Positions 1-7,073 of a DNA stretch of 9,564 nt are shown one piece after another. Positions within the stretch are counted from its first letter, which is position 1; each line of letters begins with the position of its first letter. Origin of the DNA: Clostridiales bacterium (GTDB lineage: Bacteria; Bacillota; Clostridia; Lachnospirales; Lachnospiraceae); assembly GCA_029267975.1 (NCBI GenBank), contig JAJUHH010000085.1, positions 1-9,564 on the forward strand, given 5' to 3'. Under the pieces are notes generated by a model that did no database searches, was not told the origin of the DNA, and saw only the letters and a program-made list of their open reading frames with translations. Both the position numbers and the translations under genes were made by a program.

Positions 1-1313
1 CCGGTTCCTTTTATACCTTTACCGCTCAGGTATTTGGCCCAGGTGCCGGCTTCGTCATAGGCTGGGTTTATTGGGTAGGTATGGTTTTTGCAATGTCCAG
101 TGAAGCGACCGCAGTATCGATTCTGGTACAGAACTGGTTTCCCAGGGTATCCGTACCAATACTGGGCAGTGTCATCATTATTGCAGTGACCTTACTTAAT
201 CTGCTGGGGGCGGAAAAGCTGAGCAAACTGGAAAGCAGCCTCTCCTTTGTAAAGGTATTTGCCGTTGTCGCCTTTATTGTGATCGCACTCTTATTGATTC
301 TGGGATTGCTCCCGGGTGTTGATGCCATAGGAATTGGAGAATTAATAAATGAGACCTTTATGCCAGGTGGTTTCAGGAGCATCCCCGGTAGTATGATGAT
401 TGTTATCTTTTCCTATGCCGGATTTGAGATTATCGGATTAGCTGCTTCAGAAGCCAGGAATCCGCATAAAACCATACCCAAAGCCATTGCCTATACGGTA
501 ATCAGTCTGGTGGCCCTATATATCCTGTCAATGCTGGCACTGCTTCCTCTGATTCCTACAGAAATTCTGAATGAGGATGTAAGTCCTATGGTGGCCGCCC
601 TGACCCGTTGGGGCATGGGCTGGGCAGGAACCGTGATCAACTTTATTTTGCTGACCGCAATCCTGTCAACAATGCTGGCTTCCATGTTCGGCTTGGGCAG
701 AATGATGCGTTCTGTTGCTGATGAGGGGCATGCACCGGCCTTTTTAAAAGAAAAAACAGAAGTTCCTTATCGAGGAATTCTGTTTTCTGGTTTTGCTATG
801 TTACTGGGTCTTGGTGCGGGACTTTTCTTCCCCAGTGTATATCTTTTCTTAATCAGCTCCGGCGGTTTTGCAACCCTACTCACATATGCGGCAATACTGG
901 CTACCCATATCCGCTTTCGTAAATGCAACGGTTGTCCTCCGGAGGGAAAATGTCAGATGCCTGGTTACCCCTTTACCTCATGGATCGCTCTCATTGCGAT
1001 AATTGTCGTTATCATCAGTATGCCCTTTATTGAAGGACAGGCATCCGGTCTTATTGCAGGACTGATCATGACTGCAGTATTTGCAGGGATCTATGTAATT
1101 ATGTGGTTCACGGGTCGCGAAAAAGAAACACCCTACATGGAGCAATTGCATCAGAGGAAGCTAAATGCAGGCTATTCACAGGAGCTATCAAAAGAGTTGG
1201 GTCATGAATATGATACAAAAAAATCAGAAACTGGATCGTCGGGGCAAGGCAACTATACTCAGGACTCCTGTAAGGATGTCAGCAAGTCCTGTGAGAAAGA
1301 AAAGCAGCAGTGA
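1..1313 (+). CDS. APC-superfamily amino acid permease, 5'-truncated
   Basis: Integral membrane amino acid/cation symporter. The reading frame is open from base 3 to the TGA at 1311-1313 (436 visible residues). The visible start (GSFYTF...QVFGPGAGFVIGWVYW) matches the TM2-TM3 part of the GabP/LysP/YvbW-like group, so about 60-70 N-terminal residues lie outside the window; the internal ATG at base 81 is not the true start. Seen: a run of hydrophobic helices, and the family hallmark FSYAGFEIIGLAASEARNP followed by a Lys/Pro-rich loop (visible residues about 135-160). A cytoplasmic loop contains RKCNGCPPEGKCQMPGYP (visible residues about 306-323), resembling a loop I recall from YvbW-type permeases. 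The polar C-terminal tail carries two further cysteines. Substrate cannot be read from sequence; a hydrophobic or branched-chain amino acid would be a guess. It converges on the HDOD gene with a 25-bp gap and no obvious + strand terminator. Confidence 0.9.
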   Translation, partial: GSFYTFTAQVFGPGAGFVIGWVYWVGMVFAMSSEATAVSILVQNWFPRVSVPILGSVIIIAVTLLNLLGAEKLSKLESSLSFVKVFAVVAFIVIALLLILGLLPGVDAIGIGELINETFMPGGFRSIPGSMMIVIFSYAGFEIIGLAASEARNPHKTIPKAIAYTVISLVALYILSMLALLPLIPTEILNEDVSPMVAALTRWGMGWAGTVINFILLTAILSTMLASMFGLGRMMRSVADEGHAPAFLKEKTEVPYRGILFSGFAMLLGLGAGLFFPSVYLFLISSGGFATLLTYAAILATHIRFRKCNGCPPEGKCQMPGYPFTSWIALIAIIVVIISMPFIEGQASGLIAGLIMTAVFAGIYVIMWFTGREKETPYMEQLHQRKLNAGYSQELSKELGHEYDTKKSETGSSGQGNYTQDSCKDVSKSCEKEKQQ

Positions 1314-1340
1314 TAAAAGGATGTCCAATTCACAGCTGCT
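1293..1340 (-). terminator. possible terminator of the HDOD gene
   Basis: On the - strand, arms AGCAGCTGTG (1340-1331) and CACTGCTGCT (1312-1303) form a 10-bp stem with one mismatch around an 18-nt loop. They are followed by TTTTCTTTCTC-like sequence running to about 1293. The structure overlaps the HDOD stop codon and the end of the convergent permease gene. The long loop and interrupted T tract make this only a moderate candidate. Confidence 0.35.
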
Positions 1341-2211
1341 AATCAAACCAAAAGGAATTAAAATCTAAAAGCTTGTATATTTTATTTATTTCATCTGATA
1401 TACCGGCATTGATCTCGGAGATATCCTCCTGTGCCAGGTTTAATGAAGTTCTTATTTTATCGGAATATAGGAAGGTAGTATGGTTACCCAATAAGGTTTC
1501 GTAGTAATTAGTACTAATTGCATCCGCCAGATGGAGAAGCCTTACTTCAACAGAGTTTTCGCAGCTTACAAAGGGAGTGTGATGATAGGCCACAATCTCG
1601 ATTATCTCCTTGGGAAGATTCCACTCTTTACAAAGCCACATTCCAATATCTGCATGTGTAATTCCGGACAAAACAATTTTCTCTGCTGCAATCTGATGTA
1701 AGCCCTTTTGCTGCAGACTATGGATACTGTCCAGTTTATCCGGCAGAGTAATTGCCAGCAAAGTAACACCAATATCATGTATCAGACCATAGACAAACAC
1801 TTTATCCTTATTGCTCAAGCCAATCTTATCAGCCAGCTTGTATGCAGCGATGGAAGTTCCCAAACAGTGCTTCCAGTACTTTCTCTTATCAAACACCTTG
1901 GTTCTGCCCTCTTTATCAGGCAGCAGCAATCTAGTAAGGAAGGAGATGGCAATCAGTCTTGTATTCTTTGTTCCAAGATAGATAATTGCATCCTTAACGG
2001 TGATAATCTTGCGATCTAATTTTGAAAAGGTATTTAGCACACTAATCAAAGAATCAACGAGTTGCGGATACTTGATTAATTCCTGAACACACACATCCAT
2101 ATCATAATGATAAGAATCAATTAACATTCTAAAGACATTACCGAAGGTATCAGGGATGGCAGGTATTCTTCCGGAATTTTTGATACTGTTTATGATGGCA
2201 TGTTCAGTCAT
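1339..2211 (-). CDS. HDOD domain protein (signalling/regulatory)
   Basis: HDOD (HD-related output domain) proteins are cytoplasmic and are linked to signal transduction and stress or cyclic-nucleotide responses in bacteria; most have no proven enzymatic activity. Here one HDOD domain fills most of the 290-residue protein, with no attached GGDEF, EAL or receiver domain. Visible marks: Lys-His at 114-115, the LIHDIG core at 143-148, HADIG at 186-190, WNLPKEIIEIVAYHH at 197-211, and HLAD at 227-230. The HD pair (H145, D146) is intact, as are several candidate metal ligands, so phosphohydrolase activity cannot be excluded. The start was chosen at 2211 because AAGGAGG (2226-2220) lies 8 nt upstream; an upstream ATG at 2298 would lengthen the protein by 29 residues but translates through a strong hairpin and lacks such a site. 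It lies 150 bp downstream of the activase gene, same direction, and converges with the permease. No clear own promoter was found. Confidence 0.85.
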   Translation of the reverse strand: MTEHAIINSIKNSGRIPAIPDTFGNVFRMLIDSYHYDMDVCVQELIKYPQLVDSLISVLNTFSKLDRKIITVKDAIIYLGTKNTRLIAISFLTRLLLPDKEGRTKVFDKRKYWKHCLGTSIAAYKLADKIGLSNKDKVFVYGLIHDIGVTLLAITLPDKLDSIHSLQQKGLHQIAAEKIVLSGITHADIGMWLCKEWNLPKEIIEIVAYHHTPFVSCENSVEVRLLHLADAISTNYYETLLGNHTTFLYSDKIRTSLNLAQEDISEINAGISDEINKIYKLLDFNSFWFD

Positions 2212-2213
2212 AT

Positions 2214-2284
2214 CAGGTTCCTCCTTAGTGAAATGATAAATGCTAGGAAAGGAGCCTGTGTAATGCTTCACACAGGTTCCTTTC
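2214..2284 (-). promoter_or_regulatory. hairpin and ribosome binding region in the activase-HDOD gap
   Basis: On the - strand a 15-bp inverted repeat has arms GAAAGGAACCTGTGT (2284-2270) and ACACAGGCTCCTTTC (2261-2247), an 8-nt loop and one A-C mismatch (a G-U pair on the + strand). It may end activase transcription, but the sequence after it (CTAGCATTTATCATTT) is only weakly T-rich. The 3' arm also holds CTCCTT, which is complementary to the HDOD Shine-Dalgarno AAGGAGG at 2226-2220. The 9-mer AGGAACCTG of the 5' arm recurs at the Shine-Dalgarno site (2222-2214). A terminator and a translational switch are both possible. Confidence 0.5.
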
Positions 2285-2361
2285 AATACACAAGGCATGA
2301 GTGAAAACTGACCGGAAATCTTTGTTCTTATGTTTATTGCATTATGGCAAAGTTATTTCCC

Positions 2362-5300
2362 TTATTGATTGACCTGCTTATTCATATTCTTTACAGCTGT
2401 TGACAACATCAGCTTTATTCTGTTCAACTGATTTACTTCACTGGCACCCGGATCATAGTCGACTGCAACGATATTTGCTTCCGGATGCTGTCTGCGTAGT
2501 TCTTTAATCACACCTTTTCCTACGATATGATTTGGCAGGCAGGCAAAGGGCTGGGTACATACTATATTATACACCCCGGAGTGAATTAATTCCAGCATTT
2601 CTCCGGTTAAAAACCATCCTTCACCGGTCTGGTTACCGATAGACACCACAGGTTGGGCATATGTTGCCAGCTTCTTGATATGCACCGGAGGAGCAAAGCG
2701 CTTGCTTTTTGCCAGCTCTTTCTTGGCGGGATCCCGAAGCTTCTCCAAGGCCCAGATGACCAGGTTGCTGATTCTTGCACTTGATCTTTTCTTTCCTAGA
2801 TAATCAGCTTTAAAGTTACTGTTATAAGCGCTGTACATAAAGAAATCCAGTAGATCGGGTACTACCGCCTCGGCTCCTTCCGCTTCTAATAGTTCAACCA
2901 GATAGTTGTTGGCAGCAGGCAGGAACTTAACCAGAATTTCACCGACAATGCCAACCCGGGGCTTTCTTATGGTCTCATCCAATTCCAGACGGTCAAAATC
3001 TCTGATGATTCCCCGAAGATTACGCTTATATTCCGACCAATTACCTGTCTCCAGGCTCTTAATGCAGATATCACGCCATTTGTGATGAAGGGCATTGGCG
3101 GAGCCGGGAACTAATTCATAGGGTCTGGTACGATAGAGGACTCTCATGAATACATCACCATAAACCAAGGCCTGCATAGCCTTAATCAGCATGTTGGGTG
3201 TTATTTTTAACCCCGGATTCTTTTCCAGACCTGAAGCACTAAGCGAGATGACAGGAATCTGTGACATACCTGCCTTTTCCAGGGCTCTTCTGATGAAACC
3301 AATATAGTTGGTAGCACGGCAGCCACCACCGGTTTGGGTGATCATAACGGCTACTTTATTTAAATCATATTTGCCTGACAGAAGGGCATCCATGATCTGC
3401 CCCACCACCATCAAAGAGGGGAAGCAGGCATCATTATTAACGTATTGCAGTCCCACATCAATGGATCTTCGATTATCATTGGGAAGCACCACAACATGAT
3501 AACCGCTGCTGCGAAGTGCCGGCTCCAATAGATCAAAATGAATGGGGGACATTTGCGGAGCAAGGATTGTATAGCTTTCCCTCATCTCCTCGGTAAAAAT
3601 AACCCTATGATGGGCAGCCGACTGAATGTGAGGGGTGACATGCTTTGCCTCCCGCTCTCTGATTGCGGATAGGAGAGATCGAATTCTAATTCGTGCTGCT
3701 CCCAGGTTATTTACTTCATCAATCTTAAGGACAGTATAAATCTTACCTGACTTTGACAGGATATCATTCACCTGGTCGGTTGTTACTGCGTCAAGGCCGC
3801 AGCCAAAGGAATTTAACTGAATCAGCTCCAGATTAGGCTGGGTACGCACATAGGAGGCGGCAGCATACAGTCTGGAATGATACATCCACTGGTCAACCAC
3901 GATGGTTGGACGGTCAATCTCACCCAAATGGGAGATGGAGTCTTCCGTAAGTACGGCGACACCATAGGAATTGATTAATTCCGGTATACCGTGATGAATC
4001 TCAGGATCCACATGATAGGGCCGTCCGGCCAAGACAATTCCCTTCCTTCCAGTGGTTTTCAGATATTCAATGGTTTCTTCCCCCTTCTTACGCATATCCT
4101 GCCTAGCTGCAGCAAGCTCCTTCCAGGCAGCAGTTGCAGCAGATGCTATTTCACCGACCGGAATCCCCTTCTTAGTAAAATGGTCAATCAGGCGGTTTGT
4201 AATAATTTCTTCGCTTTCCAGGGAAAGGAAGGGGTTATCAAAGGTAATGGAGGGGTCCTTTATTTCTTCTACATTATTTTTAATGTTCTCCGGATAGGAG
4301 GTGACGATAGGACAATTGTAATGGTTGTTGGCTCCGTCAACCTCTTTTCGCTCGTAGGGGATACTGGGGTAGAAGATATATTTCACACCCTGGTCAATCA
4401 ACCATTTGACATGCCCATGGGCAAGCTTCGCCGGATAACACTCCGACTCGCTTGGAATAGATTCAATACCAAGCTCATAGATCTTCCGGCTGGAGGTAGG
4501 TGACAGCAATACCTGATAACCAAGCTTGGTAAAGAAGGTATGCCAGAAGGGATAATTCTCATACATATTCAGAACTCTGGGAATACCGACAATACCGCGG
4601 CTTGCCTGTTCCTTTGTCAGAGCAGGATAATTGAAGTAGCGGTTTATTTTATATTCAAAAAGGTTAGGAATATTATCTACATTCTTTTCCTTACCAAGTC
4701 CGCGTTCACAACGGTTACCGGTAATAAACTGCCTGCCGCCCGAGAATTTATTAATGGTAAGAAGACAGTTATTGGTGCAGCGCTTGCAGCGGCCAAGGTT
4801 GGTTTCAAAGGTTAAGGCATTGATCTCATCGATGGAAAGCATGGTGCTTTCTTCTCCCTGATAATGCTCTCTGGCGATGAGAGCAGCACCAAAGGCACCC
4901 ATGATACCTGCGATATCCGGTCTTACAGCCTTGCAGCCGGAGATGGTTTCAAAGCTTCTGAGAACGGCGTCATTATAGAAGGTACCGCCCTGAACCACCA
5001 TCTTGGTACCCAGATCTTTGGGATTGGTAATCTTTATAACCTTATATAAGGCATTTTTAATCACAGAATAAGCCAGACCGGCGGAGATGTCGGCTACGGT
5101 TGCGCCTTCCTTTTGGGCCTGCTTTACCTTTGAATTCATAAATACGGTACATCTGGTACCTAAATCAATGGGGTTCTTCGCAAACAAGGCTACTTTTGCA
5201 AAGTCCTGGACCTCATAGTTTAAGGATTTTGCAAAGGTTTCTATAAAGGAGCCGCAGCCGGAGGAGCAGGCTTCGTTTAATAGTACATTATCAACAGTCT

Positions 5301-6591
5301 TATTCTTGATTTTAATGCATTTCATGTCCTGGCCACCGATATCCAGGATGCAATCTACTTCGGGCTCAAAGAAAGCAGCGGCGTGATAGTGGGCTACGGT
5401 CTCTACCTCGCCCTCATCCAGAACCAGAGCCGCTTTGATCAAAGCCTCACCATAACCGGTAGAGCAGGAGCGGACAATTTTGACATTTGCAGGCAACTGC
5501 TCATAGATTTCCTTGATGGCACGAATGGTAGTTTTAAGCGGACTGCCGTTGTTATTGCTGTAATAGGAATATAATAAAGAACCGTCCTCGCCTACCAAGG
5601 CTACCTTGGTGGTGGTGGATCCAGCATCTATTCCTAAGTAAGCATTTCCTGTGTAGCTTTCCAGATCTCTTTTTTTCACGGTATGTATGGAGTGACGGCT
5701 TTTAAATTCCTCATATTCTGCTTCATCCTCGAACAAGGGCTTCAGACGATTTACCTCAAAGTCCATCTTGATCCCGCGGGATAGTAATTGATAGAGCTCA
5801 GAAAGCTCCTTGCTGACAGATGGCTTGGAATTCATTGCAGCACCCATAGCAGCAAACAGATGGGAATGTTCCGGAGCAATGACCTGTTCCGGGGTCAAAT
5901 TCAAGGTTCTGATGAATGCCTTCTTCAGTTCACTCAGGAAATGGAGAGGTCCACCTAAAAATGCGACATTGCCGCGAATAGGTTTACCGCAGGCAAGACC
6001 ACTGATGGTCTGGTTGACCACTGCCTGAAAGATGGAAGCGGAAAGATCCGGTTTGGTTGCGCCTTCGTTAATTAGAGGCTGAATATCCGATTTTGCAAAA
6101 ACACCGCAGCGTGCTGCGATGGGGTAGATTGCCTGATAGCTCTTCGCATATTCGTTCAGGCCTGCGGCATCTGTCTTAAGAAGGCTTGCCATCTGATCAA
6201 TAAAAGAACCTGTACCGCCGGCACAGATACCATTCATACGCTGCTCAATTCCGCCTGTAAAGTAGATGATCTTTGCATCCTCACCACCAAGCTCAATGGC
6301 CACATCCGTCTGAGGAGCATAATCCTGCAGTGAGGTTGATACTGCGACTACCTCCTGAACAAAAGGAATGTCAAGATGCTTGGAGATGGTGAGACCGCCG
6401 GAGCCGGTAATTACAGGGGAGACGCTGAGATTGCCCAGCGCATCCTGGGCTTTTTTTACAAGGTTTGCCAGGGTTTCCTGAATATTCGCGAAATGCCTTT
6501 CATAGTCGGAGAAAATGATCTCCCCGCTTTCATTTATAATAATAATTTTTACCGTAGTAGAACCGATATCAATACCTAATCTATATTTCAT
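2362..6591 (-). CDS. 2-hydroxyacyl-CoA dehydratase activase fusion (tandem BadF ATPase + dehydratase-like regions)
   Basis: Cytoplasmic iron-sulfur ATPase/reductase-like protein of 1409 aa, a normal length for this fused family. Known chemistry: HgdC-type activators couple ATP hydrolysis to low-potential electron transfer into a dehydratase-like iron-sulfur partner. Seen: ASKHA domain 1 (about 3-255; GIDIGSTTVK at 6-15, GICAGGTGSF near 121-130) and domain 2 (about 317-575; GIDAGSTTTK at 320-329, DIGGQDMK near 417-424, NEACSSGCGSF near 439-449). Cluster-ligand cysteines are C123/C162 and C442/C481. A four-Cys linker (C602, C605, C609, C628) precedes two dehydratase-like regions (about 660-980 and 990-1400) with C718, C760, C931, C1056, C1091, C1345 and C1351. 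The start was taken at ATG 6591 because GAGGAG (6605-6600) sits 8 nt upstream; TTG at 6597 would be too close. No CoA-transferase or classical dehydratase subunits lie nearby, so the substrate is unknown. Confidence 0.9.
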   Translation of the reverse strand: MKYRLGIDIGSTTVKIIIINESGEIIFSDYERHFANIQETLANLVKKAQDALGNLSVSPVITGSGGLTISKHLDIPFVQEVVAVSTSLQDYAPQTDVAIELGGEDAKIIYFTGGIEQRMNGICAGGTGSFIDQMASLLKTDAAGLNEYAKSYQAIYPIAARCGVFAKSDIQPLINEGATKPDLSASIFQAVVNQTISGLACGKPIRGNVAFLGGPLHFLSELKKAFIRTLNLTPEQVIAPEHSHLFAAMGAAMNSKPSVSKELSELYQLLSRGIKMDFEVNRLKPLFEDEAEYEEFKSRHSIHTVKKRDLESYTGNAYLGIDAGSTTTKVALVGEDGSLLYSYYSNNNGSPLKTTIRAIKEIYEQLPANVKIVRSCSTGYGEALIKAALVLDEGEVETVAHYHAAAFFEPEVDCILDIGGQDMKCIKIKNKTVDNVLLNEACSSGCGSFIETFAKSLNYEVQDFAKVALFAKNPIDLGTRCTVFMNSKVKQAQKEGATVADISAGLAYSVIKNALYKVIKITNPKDLGTKMVVQGGTFYNDAVLRSFETISGCKAVRPDIAGIMGAFGAALIAREHYQGEESTMLSIDEINALTFETNLGRCKRCTNNCLLTINKFSGGRQFITGNRCERGLGKEKNVDNIPNLFEYKINRYFNYPALTKEQASRGIVGIPRVLNMYENYPFWHTFFTKLGYQVLLSPTSSRKIYELGIESIPSESECYPAKLAHGHVKWLIDQGVKYIFYPSIPYERKEVDGANNHYNCPIVTSYPENIKNNVEEIKDPSITFDNPFLSLESEEIITNRLIDHFTKKGIPVGEIASAATAAWKELAAARQDMRKKGEETIEYLKTTGRKGIVLAGRPYHVDPEIHHGIPELINSYGVAVLTEDSISHLGEIDRPTIVVDQWMYHSRLYAAASYVRTQPNLELIQLNSFGCGLDAVTTDQVNDILSKSGKIYTVLKIDEVNNLGAARIRIRSLLSAIREREAKHVTPHIQSAAHHRVIFTEEMRESYTILAPQMSPIHFDLLEPALRSSGYHVVVLPNDNRRSIDVGLQYVNNDACFPSLMVVGQIMDALLSGKYDLNKVAVMITQTGGGCRATNYIGFIRRALEKAGMSQIPVISLSASGLEKNPGLKITPNMLIKAMQALVYGDVFMRVLYRTRPYELVPGSANALHHKWRDICIKSLETGNWSEYKRNLRGIIRDFDRLELDETIRKPRVGIVGEILVKFLPAANNYLVELLEAEGAEAVVPDLLDFFMYSAYNSNFKADYLGKKRSSARISNLVIWALEKLRDPAKKELAKSKRFAPPVHIKKLATYAQPVVSIGNQTGEGWFLTGEMLELIHSGVYNIVCTQPFACLPNHIVGKGVIKELRRQHPEANIVAVDYDPGASEVNQLNRIKLMLSTAVKNMNKQVNQ

Positions 6592-6615
6592 ATGCAAGAC
6601 TCCTCAATATAGGTA

Positions 6616-6651
6616 CTAATTTATGACCGATGGTATTATCACCACGGTCAT
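6616..6651 (-). CDS. 11-codon leader peptide upstream of the activase gene
   Basis: A short ORF encodes MTVVIIPSVIN and ends in TAG at 6618-6616. GGGAGGTG (6665-6658) precedes its ATG, with 8 nt between GGAGG and the start, which is as good a site as that of the activase itself. It lies about 24 nt after the predicted transcription start. Six of eleven residues are Val or Ile, including both rare-type ATA isoleucine codons in tandem and a third ATA near the end. The stop codon is 24 nt before the activase ATG. A role as an attenuation or coupling leader peptide is inference; chance occurrence of so short an ORF remains possible. Confidence 0.5.
   Translation of the reverse strand: MTVVIIPSVIN
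6623..6651 (-). promoter_or_regulatory. hairpin/dyad overlapping the leader ORF
   Basis: The arms ATGACCG and CGGTCAT pair over 7 bp. After a one-base bulge, TGGT/ACCA adds 4 bp around the 6-nt loop ATTATC. The stem spans almost the whole 11-codon ORF and includes its ATG, so ribosome loading and hairpin folding are mutually exclusive. No U tract follows, which argues against a terminator. It could instead be a DNA operator dyad just downstream of the promoter. Confidence 0.5.
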
Positions 6652-6681
6652 TGTAAGCACCTCCCAAAATAAGCTTTCTAT

Positions 6682-6710
6682 ATTATACGTTAAATATCCT
6701 TTAAGTTCAA
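6682..6710 (-). promoter_or_regulatory. sigma-A promoter of the activase gene
   Basis: On the - strand TTGAAC (6710-6705) and a perfect TATAAT (6687-6682) are separated by 17 nt. The predicted transcription start is near 6675, giving an untranslated leader of about 84 nt before the activase ATG that contains the 11-codon ORF. The -35 box matches four of six consensus bases. Confidence 0.75.
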
Positions 6711-7004
6711 CTGGTTAATTGCCCACGAAAACGAACAAAATGTAAAATAAATCTTAAATTTTCGAATTCTGTCGGTCCGTGTAAAGCGGTATTTTATTAC
6801 ATACATATGACAGAAGAGGGGAAATCTTACAGGATTTTTTGCTCAAATAGATGGTGCTTTTGGAGGAAATTTATTACTGCCTATTATACAAAAGATTGGC
6901 TATCATGAATGAAAAGAATGAAGATCTATATCTGTAATACAAGCAAACCTATGTATAACAGAATAGATAGTGCATTGAACTGAAGTTCAGACGAACTATG
7001 ATCA
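6711..7004. other. intergenic stretch between divergent activase and LysM genes, no convincing gene
   Basis: About 290 bp between two divergent promoters. Only short ORFs occur. One + strand frame (6808-6909, between two TGA stops) reads as a protein-like string containing GFFAQIDGAFGGNLLLP, with no start codon or ribosome binding site; it may be a decayed gene remnant or chance. A small palindrome TGAACT-GA-AGTTCA lies at 6976-6989, just upstream of the LysM promoter, and could be an operator. Nothing else was recognised. Confidence 0.5.
6976..6989. repeat. palindrome upstream of the LysM promoter
   Basis: TGAACT and AGTTCA form a perfect 6-bp inverted repeat with a 2-bp centre. It ends 15 bp before the candidate -35 box of the LysM gene. 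A regulator binding site is possible, but a 12-base match of this kind can arise by chance. Confidence 0.3.
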
Positions 7005-7034
7005 GTTACAGAAGATATTTTCCCTTCATATAAT
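7005..7034 (+). promoter_or_regulatory. candidate promoter of the LysM gene
   Basis: A perfect TATAAT at 7029-7034 lies 18 nt after GTTACA at 7005-7010, which matches four of six -35 consensus bases. The predicted start is near 7041, leaving a leader of about 33 nt before the ATG at 7074. Confidence 0.5.
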
Positions 7035-7073
7035 AAGGTAGATTGTTGTTTTAGAAACGGAAGGGGCAGTAAC

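Noticed and set aside
1165..1368. 67-aa + strand ORF overlapping the permease 3' end
   Set aside because: Out-of-frame shadow of the polar permease tail; basic low-complexity composition and no ribosome binding site.
1708..2019. 103-aa + strand ORF antisense to the HDOD gene
   Set aside because: Entirely inside the HDOD coding region, including the conserved HD core, with no domain features of its own.
2212..2298. 29-residue N-terminal extension of the HDOD protein from ATG 2298
   Set aside because: It would be translated through the 15-bp hairpin and has no good ribosome binding site, whereas ATG 2211 has AAGGAGG 8 nt upstream.
3991..4503. 170-aa + strand ORF inside the activase gene
   Set aside because: It is antisense to a strongly conserved coding region with clear cysteine and ATPase motifs; its sequence is low-quality and has no supporting ribosome binding site.
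6623..6651. Intrinsic terminator in the activase leader
   Set aside because: The hairpin is not followed by a T-rich tract on the - strand; it is more consistent with a translational element or a DNA dyad.
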